From Riptortus pedestris (Eukaryota; Arthropoda; Insecta; Hemiptera; Alydidae): a stretch of 64,000 nucleotides of DNA. The stretch is taken from positions 52,825,001 to 52,889,000 of the forward strand of contig CM032232.1 of the NCBI GenBank assembly GCA_019009955.1. The letters are read 5' to 3'. A program made the translations under genes and the position numbers. The first letter of the stretch is position 1. Every line of letters starts with the position of its first letter. Below are positions 46,407 through 57,124 of this stretch, in pieces. The notes beneath the pieces were generated by a model. That model saw only the letters and a list, made by a program, of their open reading frames with translations. It searched no databases and was not told the origin of the DNA.

Positions 46407-46770
46407 CTGTTACCGCTCTAGCAGTCGCAATTTTCGTTTGATCGTTACCAAACTCGATATTTAGTCGTTTTATGTAAAAAGAAAGATCAAGTTGGTTAAC
46501 GGCTGAAATCGGACCAGTGGGAGGGGTTTTAGAGGGGAGGATTTCCTAAAATTCGAAATATTTCCGTTACTATACGTCGGATCGACAAATTGTATAGAAT
46601 TAATCTTATTGCAAATTAAATTTACTATAAATATTGTTATATACACTTTTTCTCTATCTTGAATATTAACCGAGATATTTGCATTTTTATGAAATCGGGG
46701 CGGATAACGGATGAGAGTAAAATTTCACGTGGGAAATCTGCTTAGTTTACGCAGCCCCTGCGTGACGGAC
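46227..46770 (-). mobile_element. H-family copy, both ends present
   Basis: TTTTAGCAGATTTCCCTTAAGG lies at the left and CGCAGCCCCTGCGTGACGGAC at the right. It has (TA)n at 46357-46402 and a CGCTCTAGCAGTCG internal hairpin. At 544 bp it is the shortest copy that still keeps both ends and the (TA)n, with a deletion between GCATTTTTATG and the 5' end. Confidence 0.9.
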
Positions 46771-46859
46771 TTTTTGAGTTATACTAGTTATAGTTACACG
46801 TACGTCAAACTAGTCAAAATGGGTACGGGGTACGTCGATATGAATTATTTGTAGAATGA

Positions 46860-48395
46860 AGTAAAACATCTATAAAGGTCATGTAAATTCTTACCCATTA
46901 GCATTACATTTTTACCAGGTCTGTTACTGGATTATGGTTCCATAGAAGATTAATCTGCAGTTGTACCATGCTCAAAGCATTGGAATTTAAATACATGGGC
47001 TTTTCGAACAAGTCCCGTAGTAGTATTTATGTCGAAGCTGAAGAACCTCCACTGGATTACAGGCAGAATGTGTTGTGTTTGAAATTTCTCACAAGGGCAA
47101 AATAATTGAGCAGCCCCAATGTAAATACTTCTTTAAACAACCCACACTTACAGATTTACACAGAAATAGAAAAGCCTTAATATTAAGAGTTTCACAATAC
47201 AATGACCACATTATTGACTCTCCCATTTAACCACACAGAAAACACTCCATGCCACCATGGAAAGTAAACAACGTAATGATCGAACTCAGGTTATGAAAAT
47301 TTAAAAAGAACAAAACTTTAGCCAATAGCTTGTACAAAACACACTTCAACTTACTAACTTCAACCACCAATACACAGATCCAAAACTGAAAAAGGGACTT
47401 TTGCAGCGGCTTTTACGAAAGATGATGCATATGAAATAAACCTACCTAAAAATAGCAGTATATGCATCACTGAACTTCATGCCATACTCATGGGACTGGC
47501 ACACATACAGACGACAACACGTGACTTTACTATATGCTCAGATTCTTAAAGTTGTTTATTTTCCTTCAAAAACATTTACAACACTCATCCCTTAGATTTT
47601 CAGATTCCAGTACTAATTTCAAAATTAAAGGGGAAAGTGACAATGATGTGGGTTCCAGGACATGGCACGTTCAACATACAAATGGCGTGGGCATACTCGC
47701 AGGAAATGCAACCCAGAGAGAATCACCAGACTTCAACTAACTCACCCTACCAGACTTACATTTACAAATACTACAGACAACATTAAACGAATGGCAAAAA
47801 TGTTGGCAAAGAACAACATAAAATCGTCTGCGAGAAATAAATCCTTATATAAGCCAGTGGCAATCCAGTAGACGTAACAATAGACGAGGCGAAGCTGTAC
47901 TAATGTGATTTATGATTGGACACTCACATTTAACATTCTTATTATTATTATTTATTAACGTCCACGTTTTGCAACTCAGGCTAATTGGGACGGGTTATCT
48001 ACAGGTTACCACCCTTAAACAACATGTTTTTAACATACTCATTCATCGTAACAAGAATAGAAAGACCTCTCTGCAGAACTTGCCATGAACCACTTACAAT
48101 TAATCGCATACTGACTAACTCCTTTAATTAATATAAATCTACTAACATATAAGAATAACGTACTTTTGTTTTCTTAAAACCCTTATAAGTTGTTGTGTTC
48201 ATTATTAGTCTAATGTTAATTTGTAATCTTTATTACTTGAGTTTAATGTTTATTTTTTGTGTGCAATGTAATATTTTTTGGTTCAGTTTTTGTTATTTTT
48301 CTATAATTTTTTTTCTATTTAACATTGTTCATGTTAACTTGCCCTAATCACCTAGTCGCCGGTGCTTCTGTATTTAAATAAATAAAAAAAAACAT
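46860..48395 (+). pseudogene. Jockey/I-type LINE relic: RNase H domain, C terminus and 3' tail
   Basis: Plus-strand frames give LYVEAEEPPLDYRQNVLCLKFLTR (about 47020-47100), typical of the linker after a LINE reverse transcriptase. An RNase H domain follows: TEKGTFAAAFTKDDAYEINLP, CITELHAILMG with the catalytic Glu, TICSDS with a catalytic Asp and then a stop, and MMWVPGHGTF. The expected YTDGS motif is broken by an apparent 4-base deletion near 47375. Next come PYISQWQSSRRNN-like residues and the C-terminal IGHSHLT...CRTCHEPLTINRIL Cys/His motif. The last is split by a SINE at 47940-48028. The 3' part ends at AAATAAATAAAAAAAAA (about 48392). Many stops and shifts make it non-coding. In the living element RNase H removes RNA during target-primed reverse transcription. 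Confidence 0.82.
47940..48028 (-). mobile_element. SINE 3' end inserted in the LINE relic
   Basis: On the minus strand it carries GGGTGGTAACCTGTAGATAA, CCCGTCCCAATTAGCC and a TTAATAAATAATAATAAT tail, with no tRNA head. It is flanked by TTTAACATTCT (47929-47939) and TTTAACATACT (48029-48039). Removing it with one flank restores the LINE reading frame GHSHLTYSFIVTRIERPLC. Confidence 0.88.
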
Positions 48396-49265
48396 CAAGT
48401 ATTCCCAAAATATTTTCTTTTCATTATTTTTTTGTGGCTTTGCTATTGACTACTTCTACTTTTATAACAAATATATTTTCGCATATTTTACTTACTTACT
48501 TTTTAACTGAATTTTATGATTATCAGAACATTTTTATTAAGAAAGCTAATTTTAACTTAATGCAAAATAATTATTGTAAATAACTCATCCCATTGTGCAT
48601 AATATTGGACGCACAAATGGAGAGAAGATCCATCCTTTATGTATCCCCCCTGAATTCGAGTATACCGAACTGAAGAATACAGAAAAAAAAGTGTTTATAA
48701 GTGACAATTAGAGAATTTTATGTTAGACGATGTCAACTGCGACCTGAGTAGTAAACGTTGGACTAGCGCAGGAGAATTCGTTCAAGAATTCTGGGCTGAG
48801 GGAAGTTGCGAGAAGGGGTAAGAAAGGCTGACGCAGAGTGAATGGGAAACAAGGTAATTGAGTCGGGGGAAAATGGTGGGATTAATTAGAATATTCAGTA
48901 AATCATAGCGGGTTTATCAGCTGGGAGGGAGTAATCTCAGCTTAGCCTCTTCGCTGGAGTTATATTAGAGAGAGAGAGAGACCGCTCTGAAACAATTGTC
49001 TCAGCCGAGGTTTGGGGTTACACAGCTATTACAAGCCGACCTGTTCCGGGTTGGATCAGCTTATGAGGATTTGCAAGGGCTATAATGGAAAACCAGCATT
49101 TATTGCAGCTGGATAATGCCATCGGGAAATACAAGGGTACGATAATCAGAGGCAATGAGTGGGCTATCTGCGTCCAGAATTATAGTTAAAACGTGTCTAA
49201 TGTTCTTCATCGAAAATAAGACGATGAAAAGACTTTTCCTTATTCAAAAAAAAAGAAGAAGAAAA
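48396..49265. other. Unassigned sequence
   Basis: The second half (48700-49150) is GC-richer than average and lacks recognised repeats, so it may be older unique DNA. No convincing exon was seen. Confidence 0.4.
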
Positions 49266-49266
49266 A

Positions 49267-49510
49267 GTCCGTCACTCGGGGGCTGCGTAAAGTGCGCTGG
49301 ATTGATAAACTAGTGATTTCATCTCACCGTACTCACTTTTTCGAAGTAAAAAAAAATCAGTTGAGTAGAAATGGTCATTTACTGAAAGCTGAAAAAATGA
49401 AAGTACGAATAACTCGCTCAGTATTTGTGTAACAAGAATATATATAGAAAAAGCTCGTAAATGCAGGAGCTGCTTAAACTAAGCAGATTTATCAAGTGCT
49501 AATATGGCAC
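49267..49510 (+). mobile_element. Two H-family 5' fragments
   Basis: The first begins GTCCGTCACTCGGGGGCTGCG and includes CTGAAAAAATGAAAGTACGAATAAC. A second 5' motif (CGTAAATGCAGGAGCTGC, TAAACTAAGCAGATTTATC) begins at about 49452. Confidence 0.55.
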
Positions 49511-49522
49511 ACGTGATCACAC

Positions 49523-49601
49523 CTGAGAGGGGGAGAGGGAGAGAGGGTGAGGGGGAGAGAGGGGGAGAGGGGTAGAGAGAGAGGGAGATAGATAGATAAA
49601 T

Positions 49602-49633
<32 letters not shown>

Positions 49634-49803
49634 GGAGAGAGGGGGAGAGGGAGAGAGAGAGAGTGAGAGAGAGAGAGAAGCGAGAGAGGGGGAGAGGGAG
49701 AGTGGGTGAGGGGGAGAGAGGGAGAGAGAGAGGGAGTGAGAGGGAGAGAGAGGGAGAGGGAGAGAGAGAGAGCGAGAGAGAGAGAGAGAGAGAGTGAGAG
49801 GGA

Positions 49804-49857
<54 letters not shown>

Positions 49858-49984
49858 CCATAGAGGAGGATAGGCAGAGAAGGAGAGGGGGAGAGATGGA
49901 GTGATGGAGAGTGGGTGAGGGGGAGAGAGGGAGAGAGAGGGAGTGAGAGGGAGAGAGAGGGAGAGGGAAAGAGAGAGAGGGGGA

Positions 49985-50041
<57 letters not shown>
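49523..50041. repeat. Half-kilobase polypurine (GA/GGGA) tract
   Basis: A nearly pure purine strand of GAGA and GGGAGA units, broken only by GATAGATA (49585-49613) and a few GTGGGTGAG and AAGCCATAG words. The block GAGAGTGGGTGAGGGGGAGA occurs at about 49697 and again at about 49907, showing higher-order duplication of about 210 bp. The Ser/Leu/Pro reading frame on the minus strand is a by-product. Confidence 0.95.
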
Positions 50042-50048
<7 letters not shown>

Positions 50049-50580
50049 ACAAGGGAAGTTGAATAAATAATATATTGTTTATTAGCAAATAAAGTATACG
50101 ACAGTGTTTTCCAAGTTTAGGCCTGAGTTGTGGGGCTCTGTTCCTGTCAAGGAAGGATTTCGGCGGCTATTGGCTCTTTTTCAACTCGCCCAATCCCGAA
50201 ATATAAATCAGACATTCCTGCCTTTGAAGATATATTTAAAAACTTTCTGCCCTCTCACATGCTCCCGCCATTTCCTTCATTCTTTCCATCCTTTCAATAA
50301 AAAGCTCATCCTTCTTCCAGCTTTTATTAAAAAAGCCCTAGCTGTCAGGAAGCGAACCGCCGGCCAAAGTTAGTGAATCATGTCTCCCTCTGTTCTGTCT
50401 GTAATTGAATATGTTTTTTCATCAATCTGTTGATCAGAATTCGTATGAACCAGTATCAATCAATCTAGGACAAAGTAATAATATTTGTATTACAATCTAG
50501 CAGCTTTTCGTATTTTCTTTTCTTTGCAACTTTACAAAACAAAAAGAGACATGTAATTTTTTTTTTTAAATATTACTTTC
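50042..50580. other. Unassigned sequence
   Basis: One 89-codon frame at 50104-50373 has no recognisable domain. Nothing else was seen. Confidence 0.35.
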
Positions 50581-50585
50581 TTGTG

Positions 50586-50812
50586 TGGGGCGCAGGTTAG
50601 GCAAGCGAGTTAAAGCGCTGACCTTTATATCACATGGTAAACCTAGAGTGGCGAGTTCGATTCTCGCTTGGGCAAAGGAAATTATTTAGTGACGAAATTC
50701 ATTATATAACATCCTAAAATCCCACCCTGGTTAGAAAAGGGTGGTAACCTGTAGGTAACCCGTCCCGATTAGCCGAAGTTGCAAAAAGTGGGCGTTAATA
50801 AATAATAATAAT
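50586..50812 (+). mobile_element. Full-length tRNA-derived SINE
   Basis: The head GGGCGCAGGTTAGGCAAG...B-box GAGTTCGATTCTCG is followed by ATTTAGTGACGAAATTCATT, core CACCCTGGTTAGAAAAGGGTGG, AACCCGTCCCGATTAGCC and tail GTTAATAAATAATAATAATT. No clear target duplication was found by eye. Confidence 0.85.
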
Positions 50813-50932
50813 TACTTTCATGTTAGCAGATTAAGTCTTAAAATCAGGGAAAATTTGGTTTTCAGATGGGATTGATTAGTCTAGGTGTTATGACTGTAAG
50901 TATCTGGCACAGCTCAGAAAAGACTATTCTTA

Positions 50933-50985
50933 TTACTATTATTATTTATTAACGTCCACTTTTTGCAACTAAGGCTAATAACTAG
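50933..50985 (-). mobile_element. SINE 3'-end fragment
   Basis: ATTATTATTTATTAACGTCC, then ACTTTTTGCAACTAAGGCTAAT, is the reversed tail of the SINE family. The rest is missing. Confidence 0.7.
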
Positions 50986-51346
50986 TCTTATAATGTTGAA
51001 GTTTTATATTTACAACTGTTGTGGCATCCAGTTTTATAGCTTTCTTGTTGAAGGAAGTTGTTGAGTGTAACAATCATATCAATTTGTGTGTTTCGTATTC
51101 CTGTTGAGTCCAAATTAAGAGTTCTTGTAATTCTGTTTTGCTGCTGTGTGCCAGTGTGTAAAACACAGTTTTACAAATCTGTGTGACTGCATAGTTTCAT
51201 TTTTTTTAATGCTAATATTTTTGTTATATATATTCTCGTAAATTGAATTTTAATTTAATTTTTAGAGCTTCCAACGTCTGCGATATTATACATTTAACTT
51301 TAAAAAATTAAGAAAAAAAATGTAATTACTAATAGCATTAATATTT

Positions 51347-51575
51347 TTTTTTTATCGTCCACTTTTTGCTACTATGGCTAATTGAAACGGGTTATCTACA
51401 GTTTACAATCCTTTTCTTGCCAGGGTAGGCTAAGAATATTATTTAATGAATTCACTACGTAATAAATTCCCATAGTTCATGTGAGATTTGAATTCACGAC
51501 TCTAGGTTTACCAAGTGGGATTAAAATCGACGCCTTAACTCACATGGCAAACCTGGGCCCACAAATAGAAGAATA
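51347..51575 (-). mobile_element. Diverged full-length SINE (reverse)
   Basis: The reversed tail and core (GTCCACTTTTTGCTACTATGG, AAACGGGTTATCTACAG, TTGCCAGGGTAGGCTAAG) are followed by the head with a reversed B-box (TTTGAATTCACGACTC) and CGCCTTAACTCACATGG at the A-box region. It lies just upstream of the Penelope element. Confidence 0.75.
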
Positions 51576-51616
51576 CATAAAACAGATCAAAATTATAAAC
51601 AAGACTAATTTTATTT

Positions 51617-52772
51617 TAATTTTTATTTTAAGTTTGGCGGGAAATGCTTTAGGATGGACCGGGGATTGATCATGGGCTCTGCTATTAGCCCACTTGCCGC
51701 CGACATGTTTATGAATTTCTTTGAGGAGAAATTCATTTTATCGGCACGCAACCCATTCTATAAGTGCATTGATTTTTGGGCCCGGTATGTTGATGACACT
51801 TTTGTCAGTTTTAGCGGTACTAGGGACGATTTGAATGGGTTGCTTTCCTACCTAAATAGCTGTCATGAGACAATTAAGTTCACCTTGGAGAACGAAAAAG
51901 CTAAGAAGCTATGCTACCTAGATCTGGAGATAGAGAGAGATGGAGGGGGTCATAAATTCGGTATCTATAGGAAGGCCTCATCCACCGACTTATTGATACC
52001 TGCCGATTCTTTTCATCACCCAAGATACAAGATGGCGGGATTGCTTTATTTAGTGGAGAGGCTGATTAGTACCCCACTAACACAAGAAAATTACGCCAAG
52101 GAAGTGGTCTGCATTAAGCATATTGGTAAAGCAAACGGGTACGAGGAACAGTTGGTGGACAGGCTTATCCAACGCCGATTGAAAAGGAAGTTAGCCAAGG
52201 AGCTGGAGGATGCCACGGTTGAAGAGCGGGCCAAAAAGAAGAAAAACAAGTCGTTCCCTGTCTCCATCCCGTACTTGGGCCCTGTTTGAGAAAAGATAGG
52301 ATCCAGGTTGAAGAAAATTGGATTGGCTACTGCCTACAGGAGCAAGCGGTCCCTGAAAAATTGTTTGCCCCGTGTTAAGGACTATGTGGACCCCCTGGAT
52401 AGATCTGGCGTGTATAGGATCTCATGCACGGGATGCGATGCCTCTTATGTGGGGCAAAGTGGTAGAAAGATAAGGACGCGTCTTAAGGAGCACATCACTC
52501 GCGACACTGAGTTTTCCGCACACGCCAGAAAAGAGGGCCATGACATGTCCACCATAAAGTATCAATTGCTGTATGAGGAGAAGAAGGGCAAAAGATTAAA
52601 TACGGCTGAGGGGCTGCATATAAGGCTGGACAGACAGGCGAATGGAGATACGAATATTAATAAGAAGGAGGAGGCGGTAAGGCTGCGACATGTCGGGGAC
52701 GGGGCCCTGTCTTCTCTACGGGGAAAGAGGTTCAGTCGCCCGGCAGTCGTGGTCCAGGCAACGCAGCTTTAA
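51617..52772 (+). pseudogene. Penelope-like reverse transcriptase (partial) and GIY-YIG endonuclease, one nonsense codon
   Basis: The frame opens within the RT domain (FGGKCFRMDRGLIMGSAIS, PLAADMFM), then the catalytic RYVDDTF motif, the NEKAKKLCYLDLEI region and the SFHHPRYKMAGL thumb segment, up to IPYLGPV. A TGA at 52287-52289 interrupts it, and the same frame continues EKIGSRLKKIGLATAYRS...NCLPRVKDYVDPLDRS. The GIY-YIG nuclease follows: GVYRISCTGC, ASYVGQSGRKIRTRLKEH, with the catalytic Arg region and a later AEGLHIRLDR segment. It ends at 52772. The N-terminal RT fingers and upstream part are missing through 5' truncation. The first possible Met is at 51654, but this is not a true start. 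With only one stop in about 380 codons, the copy appears fairly young. Confidence 0.93.
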
Positions 52773-53177
52773 TCAGGTACCTCCTTCATCTTCTCTCTAT
52801 TATTAGTATAGGGTTTTTGCTTATTATTTTTTAGATGTTTCTTACAGTTCCTCTGGGTAGTTTTTTTCCGAGGTACTCACCCACTGTGATATAAATCTGA
52901 AATTTAGGTAGTTTTTAATTTTATTTATAGTTTTTGACATATGCTTACCGTTGTTTGTTTTTATTATTTGACTTGTTATAAAATTTTTTGATTGTTTTGT
53001 CTTTAATTTATAGTAGTTGACTAGGATTAGATTTTTATTAGTTGACTAGTTTTAAGAATTAACATTGTTTTTACTATTTATATTGTGTTTGTTTGTTTTT
53101 GTTTTTTATGACTGTTGTCTATTTTGCTTTTTGGCCATGCTGTGAATGTTAAATTAACTTGAGGTTTGTGTTTGTCA

Positions 53178-53226
53178 GCAGGCACTGAGGATGGAGCGTT
53201 GACTCCGAAAGTGCACTCTGCATTAT
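53178..53226 (+). other. Hammerhead-ribozyme-like motif in the Penelope 3' tail
   Basis: CTGAGGA (53185-53191), a 4-bp stem GGAG/CTCC with a 6-base loop, and GAAA (53207-53210) match the conserved hammerhead core in order. Palindromic GTGCAC (possible intermolecular helix III) and TC, a possible cleavage site, follow. The flanks GCA and TGC could form a 3-bp helix I. One extra T before stem II and the short helix I are weak points. Hammerhead motifs have been reported in Penelope-like elements. Activity here is untested. Confidence 0.45.
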
Positions 53227-53417
53227 ATTAAAAAACTGTAGAGGACTTGGCCTTCTTATTGATCCTGATCAATTAGTTCCTCTACCATCCAGCATATTCC
53301 AGAGATATCCAGAGAAGACTAATTTATTTCTATATTTTATTTTTTCCGTATAAATATATATATTATTTTTTGTATATATTATTTATTTCTATTTTTTTAT
53401 TTTATTTGGTTCCTGAT

Positions 53418-53518
53418 TGCCACCCTGTCTAGAGAAGGGTGGTAATAATCACCATTGATAAATAACTCCTTCCAATTAGCCTTAGTTGCAAAAAGTGGAC
53501 CTTAATAAATAATTTCAA
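53418..53518 (+). mobile_element. SINE core and tail fragment
   Basis: CACCCTGTCTAGAGAAGGGTGG, CTCCTTCCAATTAGCC and GTGGACCTTAATAAATAA match the 3' half of the SINE family. The tRNA head is absent. Confidence 0.75.
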
Positions 53519-53721
53519 TTTTTCTCAGCAAGCGTGATGTAGTATTGGCAGCTGTTTCTGATTATAATTAATTGAATTTTGTGCTATGTTTATTATAAAA
53601 TGTACGATATTAATTTATAAATTTAACTTCTTTTTTATTGGACATTGTTAAAGTTTTGACTTTTTGAAGGGCAAGTCAACTTGGAAGTGATGCCCCTAGA
53701 TAAATACACCAAAAAAAAAAA

Positions 53722-54145
53722 GTCCGTCACGAAGGGGATGCGTAAACTAAGCAGATTTCCCATGTTAAGTTACACAATAGAAAAATCTCCATACGAGAGC
53801 CGAACAGTTACGGCCGAACTAGCTTTTGGCGGGAAACACCCGTTATCAGCCCACAAATAAATAAAATTGTAAACATCTCGGTTAATATTCAAGATGGAGA
53901 ATAAATGTATAGAACAATATTTATTGTAAATTCAATTTACAATAAGATCGGTTCTATACATTATTTTGATCCGTCGAATGGTAACGAAGATATTTCGAAT
54001 TTTCGAAAATCCCTCCCTCTAAACTCCCCCTCCCACTGGTCCGATTTCAGCCGTTAATGAACTTAATCTGTCTTTTTTCATAAAACGTTTAAATATCGAG
54101 TTTGGTAACGATCAAACAAAAACTGCGACCGCTAGAGCGTTAACA

Positions 54146-54200
<55 letters not shown>

Positions 54201-54323
54201 ATGATATTTTCGTCATCTTCTGGGTAGGATCGATGGACATTTGAGGAAATTTTTAATTTTTTGAAAATTGCGTCGTGGGTACGACCTCAAAAGCGGATTT
54301 CCCTTAAGGGAAATCTGCTAAAA
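53722..54323 (+). mobile_element. H-family copy, both ends present
   Basis: The 5' end is GTCCGTCACGAAGGGGATGCG after an A-run, and the 3' end is GATTTCCCTTAAGGGAAATCTGCTAAAA. (TA)n lies at 54149-54199. After the microsatellite the GAACGGACCTC block is replaced by CCATGATATTTTCGTC. Confidence 0.9.
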
Positions 54324-55170
54324 AAAAAATTAAATTAATCGTCATTGTAGCAGTGTTTTTAATAAATAAATACACTGTATGTAAAATAAATGTTATTGGA
54401 ACCCTTTATTAAGAGCTCGCCAATGCTGATAACTTAGCTATTCTGTTTTCCAATTGCAAGTATCTCTTTAAATTTTTTAATTCGGGCAGGATTGAATTAC
54501 GAATAGTTGCTCTCGAAGCGGATTCTGTGTCGGCGATTCCTTTGAAACTTTACGACTCGCCCCTCCACCCTTCTAGCTCGTCTTTCCCCTCCGCTCAGGA
54601 ATGCCTCACACCCTCGCTTCGGTTCACATTTCATTTTATTTGTTTGCCAATAGTGAGGGGGGGGGGGATAGTCCCAATAAAATCCTCGTTTTACTATCTC
54701 TCTCTCTCCTTCCCTCTGAGAATGAATTTGGGTCAAAATTAATCTCGAACCCTCTGTAGTTGGTTTATATATGGATATATATTAAGTAAAGGATCCGGAA
54801 AATCCGGGATTGAAGCTAAATTATATTGAGCTATTGAAATTCTCAAATGAAGCTATGTTCTCCATCTTGAATACTTCATATAAAATATTTTACGAGAATT
54901 TATTACCACTTTATCAAGCATATTTTATATATTATACCCCATAAACATTTATTTATTTTATTTGTTCTATATATTAATTAACATTGTTAAGTAATCAGCC
55001 AGACTATCTGTATATGTAATGTTCAATCTGTAGCACAAACGTGATACAGCATTGTGAAAATATATCCTATATAAATTCACTTAACCAATCGATGGCGGAA
55101 GTTCAACAAAGAAGGAAAAAATCAAATGATTATTGACATTATTTTTATTTAACCTTAGGTAATTAAAAAT
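54324..55170. other. Unassigned sequence
   Basis: No convincing gene. The frames at 54497-54742 show no domain, and a G-run lies near 54657-54667. Confidence 0.35.
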
Positions 55171-55172
55171 GA

Positions 55173-55297
55173 TTTTTAGGAGATTTCCCTCTCAAAGGAA
55201 ATCAGCTATTGCGGTCGTACTCATGACGCGATTTTAGAAAAAGTTCTTCAAGTGTCCATTGATCATACCCAGGAGATAAAGAAAATGAGGTCAGTTC

Positions 55298-55356
<59 letters not shown>

Positions 55357-55831
55357 TATATATTTAAATTTATACAACAGAAACATGACTCAAATTATAA
55401 AAACTGGAGAGGTATGTAAATGGTGCCAAAAATATATTTACCTACATTTGAATCATTTACTGCTGTATTGCCCCGCTTTTACATCACACAGGATAAAATT
55501 CCTTGACAAATATATAGTGCCTCAAAGAGAATACCTATCATTGGTAAACATTCTGGATTACAACAATGAAAGTAAAGTTAATGATATTTTTTGTTTCTTA
55601 TCAAAAGTTTGTGAAAGGTAACAATATAAAAGAAAGAATTGTATTATTGTTTATGGGGGTGCTTATTCAATAATAATCGGCAAATTATTTATTATATGCA
55701 GTTATACTTATTATTAGAAGAGTTATACTTATCTTAGATAATAGTCATGTTAATCTGATATGTTAGAAAACTGATCTTTATTTAGACATTAAAAAAGAAT
55801 GAATTAATTTACATTTACATTAAATTATAAC

Positions 55832-55883
<52 letters not shown>

Positions 55884-56282
55884 GCTCTACGCTGTCGCAA
55901 TTTTTGTTTGATGGTTGCCGAACTTGATATTTAATCGTTTTATGGAAAAAGAAAACTCATGTTCTTTAATGGCTGAAATTGGACCAGTGGGAAGGGGGTT
56001 TGGAGGGCGGGATTTCGAAATATCTCCGTTATTATACGTCAGATCAAAAAAAATGTTAGAACCAATCTTATTGCAAATTGAATTTTCTTTATTATTATTA
56101 CTAACCGATAGATTTGAATTTTATTTTATTTTACTCCTAGTCATATCATATTAATAATAAGGTGTTATATCATGAACTACTTCGTTACCAGGTTAAATAA
56201 CAAATATTGTTTTCATTGAACATTTACTTTTTGAGATAAATGAAAATACGTGAGAAATCTGCTTAGTTTCCCTATTAAATGG
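55173..56282 (-). mobile_element. H-family copy (reverse) with a LINE fragment between two (TA)n blocks
   Basis: The reverse 3' end (TTTTAGGAGATTTCCCTCTC) and GTCATGACGCG-type blocks run to (TA)n at 55302-55353. After a 480-bp foreign insert a second (TA)n (55837-55880) is followed by the reverse internal region (GTCGCAATTTTTGTTTGATGG, CCAGTGGGAAGGGG) and a truncated 5' side (GAGAAATCTGCTTAGTTTCCC). The arrangement implies insertion into a single (TA)n. Confidence 0.75.
55357..55836 (+). pseudogene. 3' end of a LINE ORF (C-terminal Cys/His motif)
   Basis: The open stretch 55385-55621 encodes EVCKWCQKYIYLHLNHLLLYC, a Cx2C...Hx4C arrangement like the C terminus of jockey/R1/I-type LINE proteins, followed by CPAF and an amphipathic tail ending at a stop. 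No upstream RT or RNase H part is present, as expected of a 5'-truncated insertion. It sits between two (TA)n blocks of an H element. Family-level assignment rests on one motif and is moderate. Confidence 0.5.
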
Positions 56283-56312
56283 ACCTTTATAATCATTTGT
56301 TGTTCCTATTTT

Positions 56313-56649
56313 TTTAGCAGATTTCCCTTAGGGGAAATCAGCTATTGAGGTTGTACTCATGACGGAAAGGGAGGGGAGGATTTTCGGAAATTCGTAATAT
56401 CTCCGTTACTATAAGTCGGATCGAACAATTGTACAGAATCAATCTTATTGCAAATTAAATTTACTATAAATATTGTTATATACATTTATTCCCTATCTTT
56501 AATATTAACCGAGATATTTGCAATTTTATTAAATCTGGGCGGCTAACGGACGGGTGACTTTCCCGGCAAAAGCTAGTTCGGCCGTTTCCTTAACTGCTCG
56601 ACTCTCTTGAAATTTCTCTATTGTAAAACGCAGCCCCTGCGTGACGGAC
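56313..56649 (-). mobile_element. H-family copy lacking the (TA)n region
   Basis: TTTAGCAGATTTCCCTTAGGGG begins the copy and CAGCCCCTGCGTGACGGAC ends it. A deletion joins the 3' block (GTACTCATGACGGAAAG) directly to the GGGAGGGGAGGATTTTCGG internal block. At 337 bp it is the smallest copy with both ends. Confidence 0.85.
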
Positions 56650-56984
56650 GTTTTGGCCTTCCGCCATTGATTGATTAAGTGAAGTTATATAGGAAATACT
56701 TTTACAAGGAATAACTCCCTGGAAAATCGAGTGATGAAACGAATTATTTGAGAAATGCTAGAAAATAATTTTGACGATGCAATGAAAAAGTGCCAATAAA
56801 CAGGAAACATATAAATCAGAATTTAATGCTACATACAAACGGTGGTATAGCCAGCATTAAATATTACAAAGCAACTTACTAAATAAACTGGAAAGAACAC
56901 AGCTATTAACAATGGAGACTGTTAGTGATCACTAACAAATTTCAGATGGACTGTGATATCTTTTTTCATTGACTTAGAAAACCT

Positions 56985-57124
56985 AGAAGTAAGAAATTCA
57001 TTTAGTGACAGAATTCACAAAATAAAAACCTTTGTTCCACCCTGGATAGAAAAGAGTAGTAACCTGTAGAAAACCCGTCCCAATTACCATTAGCTGCAAC
57101 AAGTTTGCATTAATAAATAATAAT
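56985..57124 (+). mobile_element. Headless SINE
   Basis: CATTTAGTGACAGAATTCAC, CACCCTGGATAGAAAAGAGTAG, ACCCGTCCCAATTACC and ATTAATAAATAATAATTT match the SINE body and tail. The tRNA-like part is replaced by unrelated sequence. Confidence 0.75.

Larger units (their letters stand above)
51617..53314 (+). mobile_element. Penelope-like element, 5'-truncated, with target duplication
   Basis: The insertion is bounded by AAGACTAATTTTATTT (51601-51616) and AAGACTAATTTATTT (53315-53329), a near-identical direct repeat. It contains an RT-plus-GIY-YIG frame (to 52772), then an AT-rich 3' untranslated region with GGCACTGAGGATGGAGC / CTCCGAAAGTGC at about 53181-53214. Penelope-like elements use this pair of domains for target-primed retrotransposition and lack the usual LINE endonuclease. 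Confidence 0.9.

Noticed and set aside
49517..49861. 114-codon Ser/Leu/Pro frame on the minus strand
   Set aside because: Purely the translation of the GA-rich tract.
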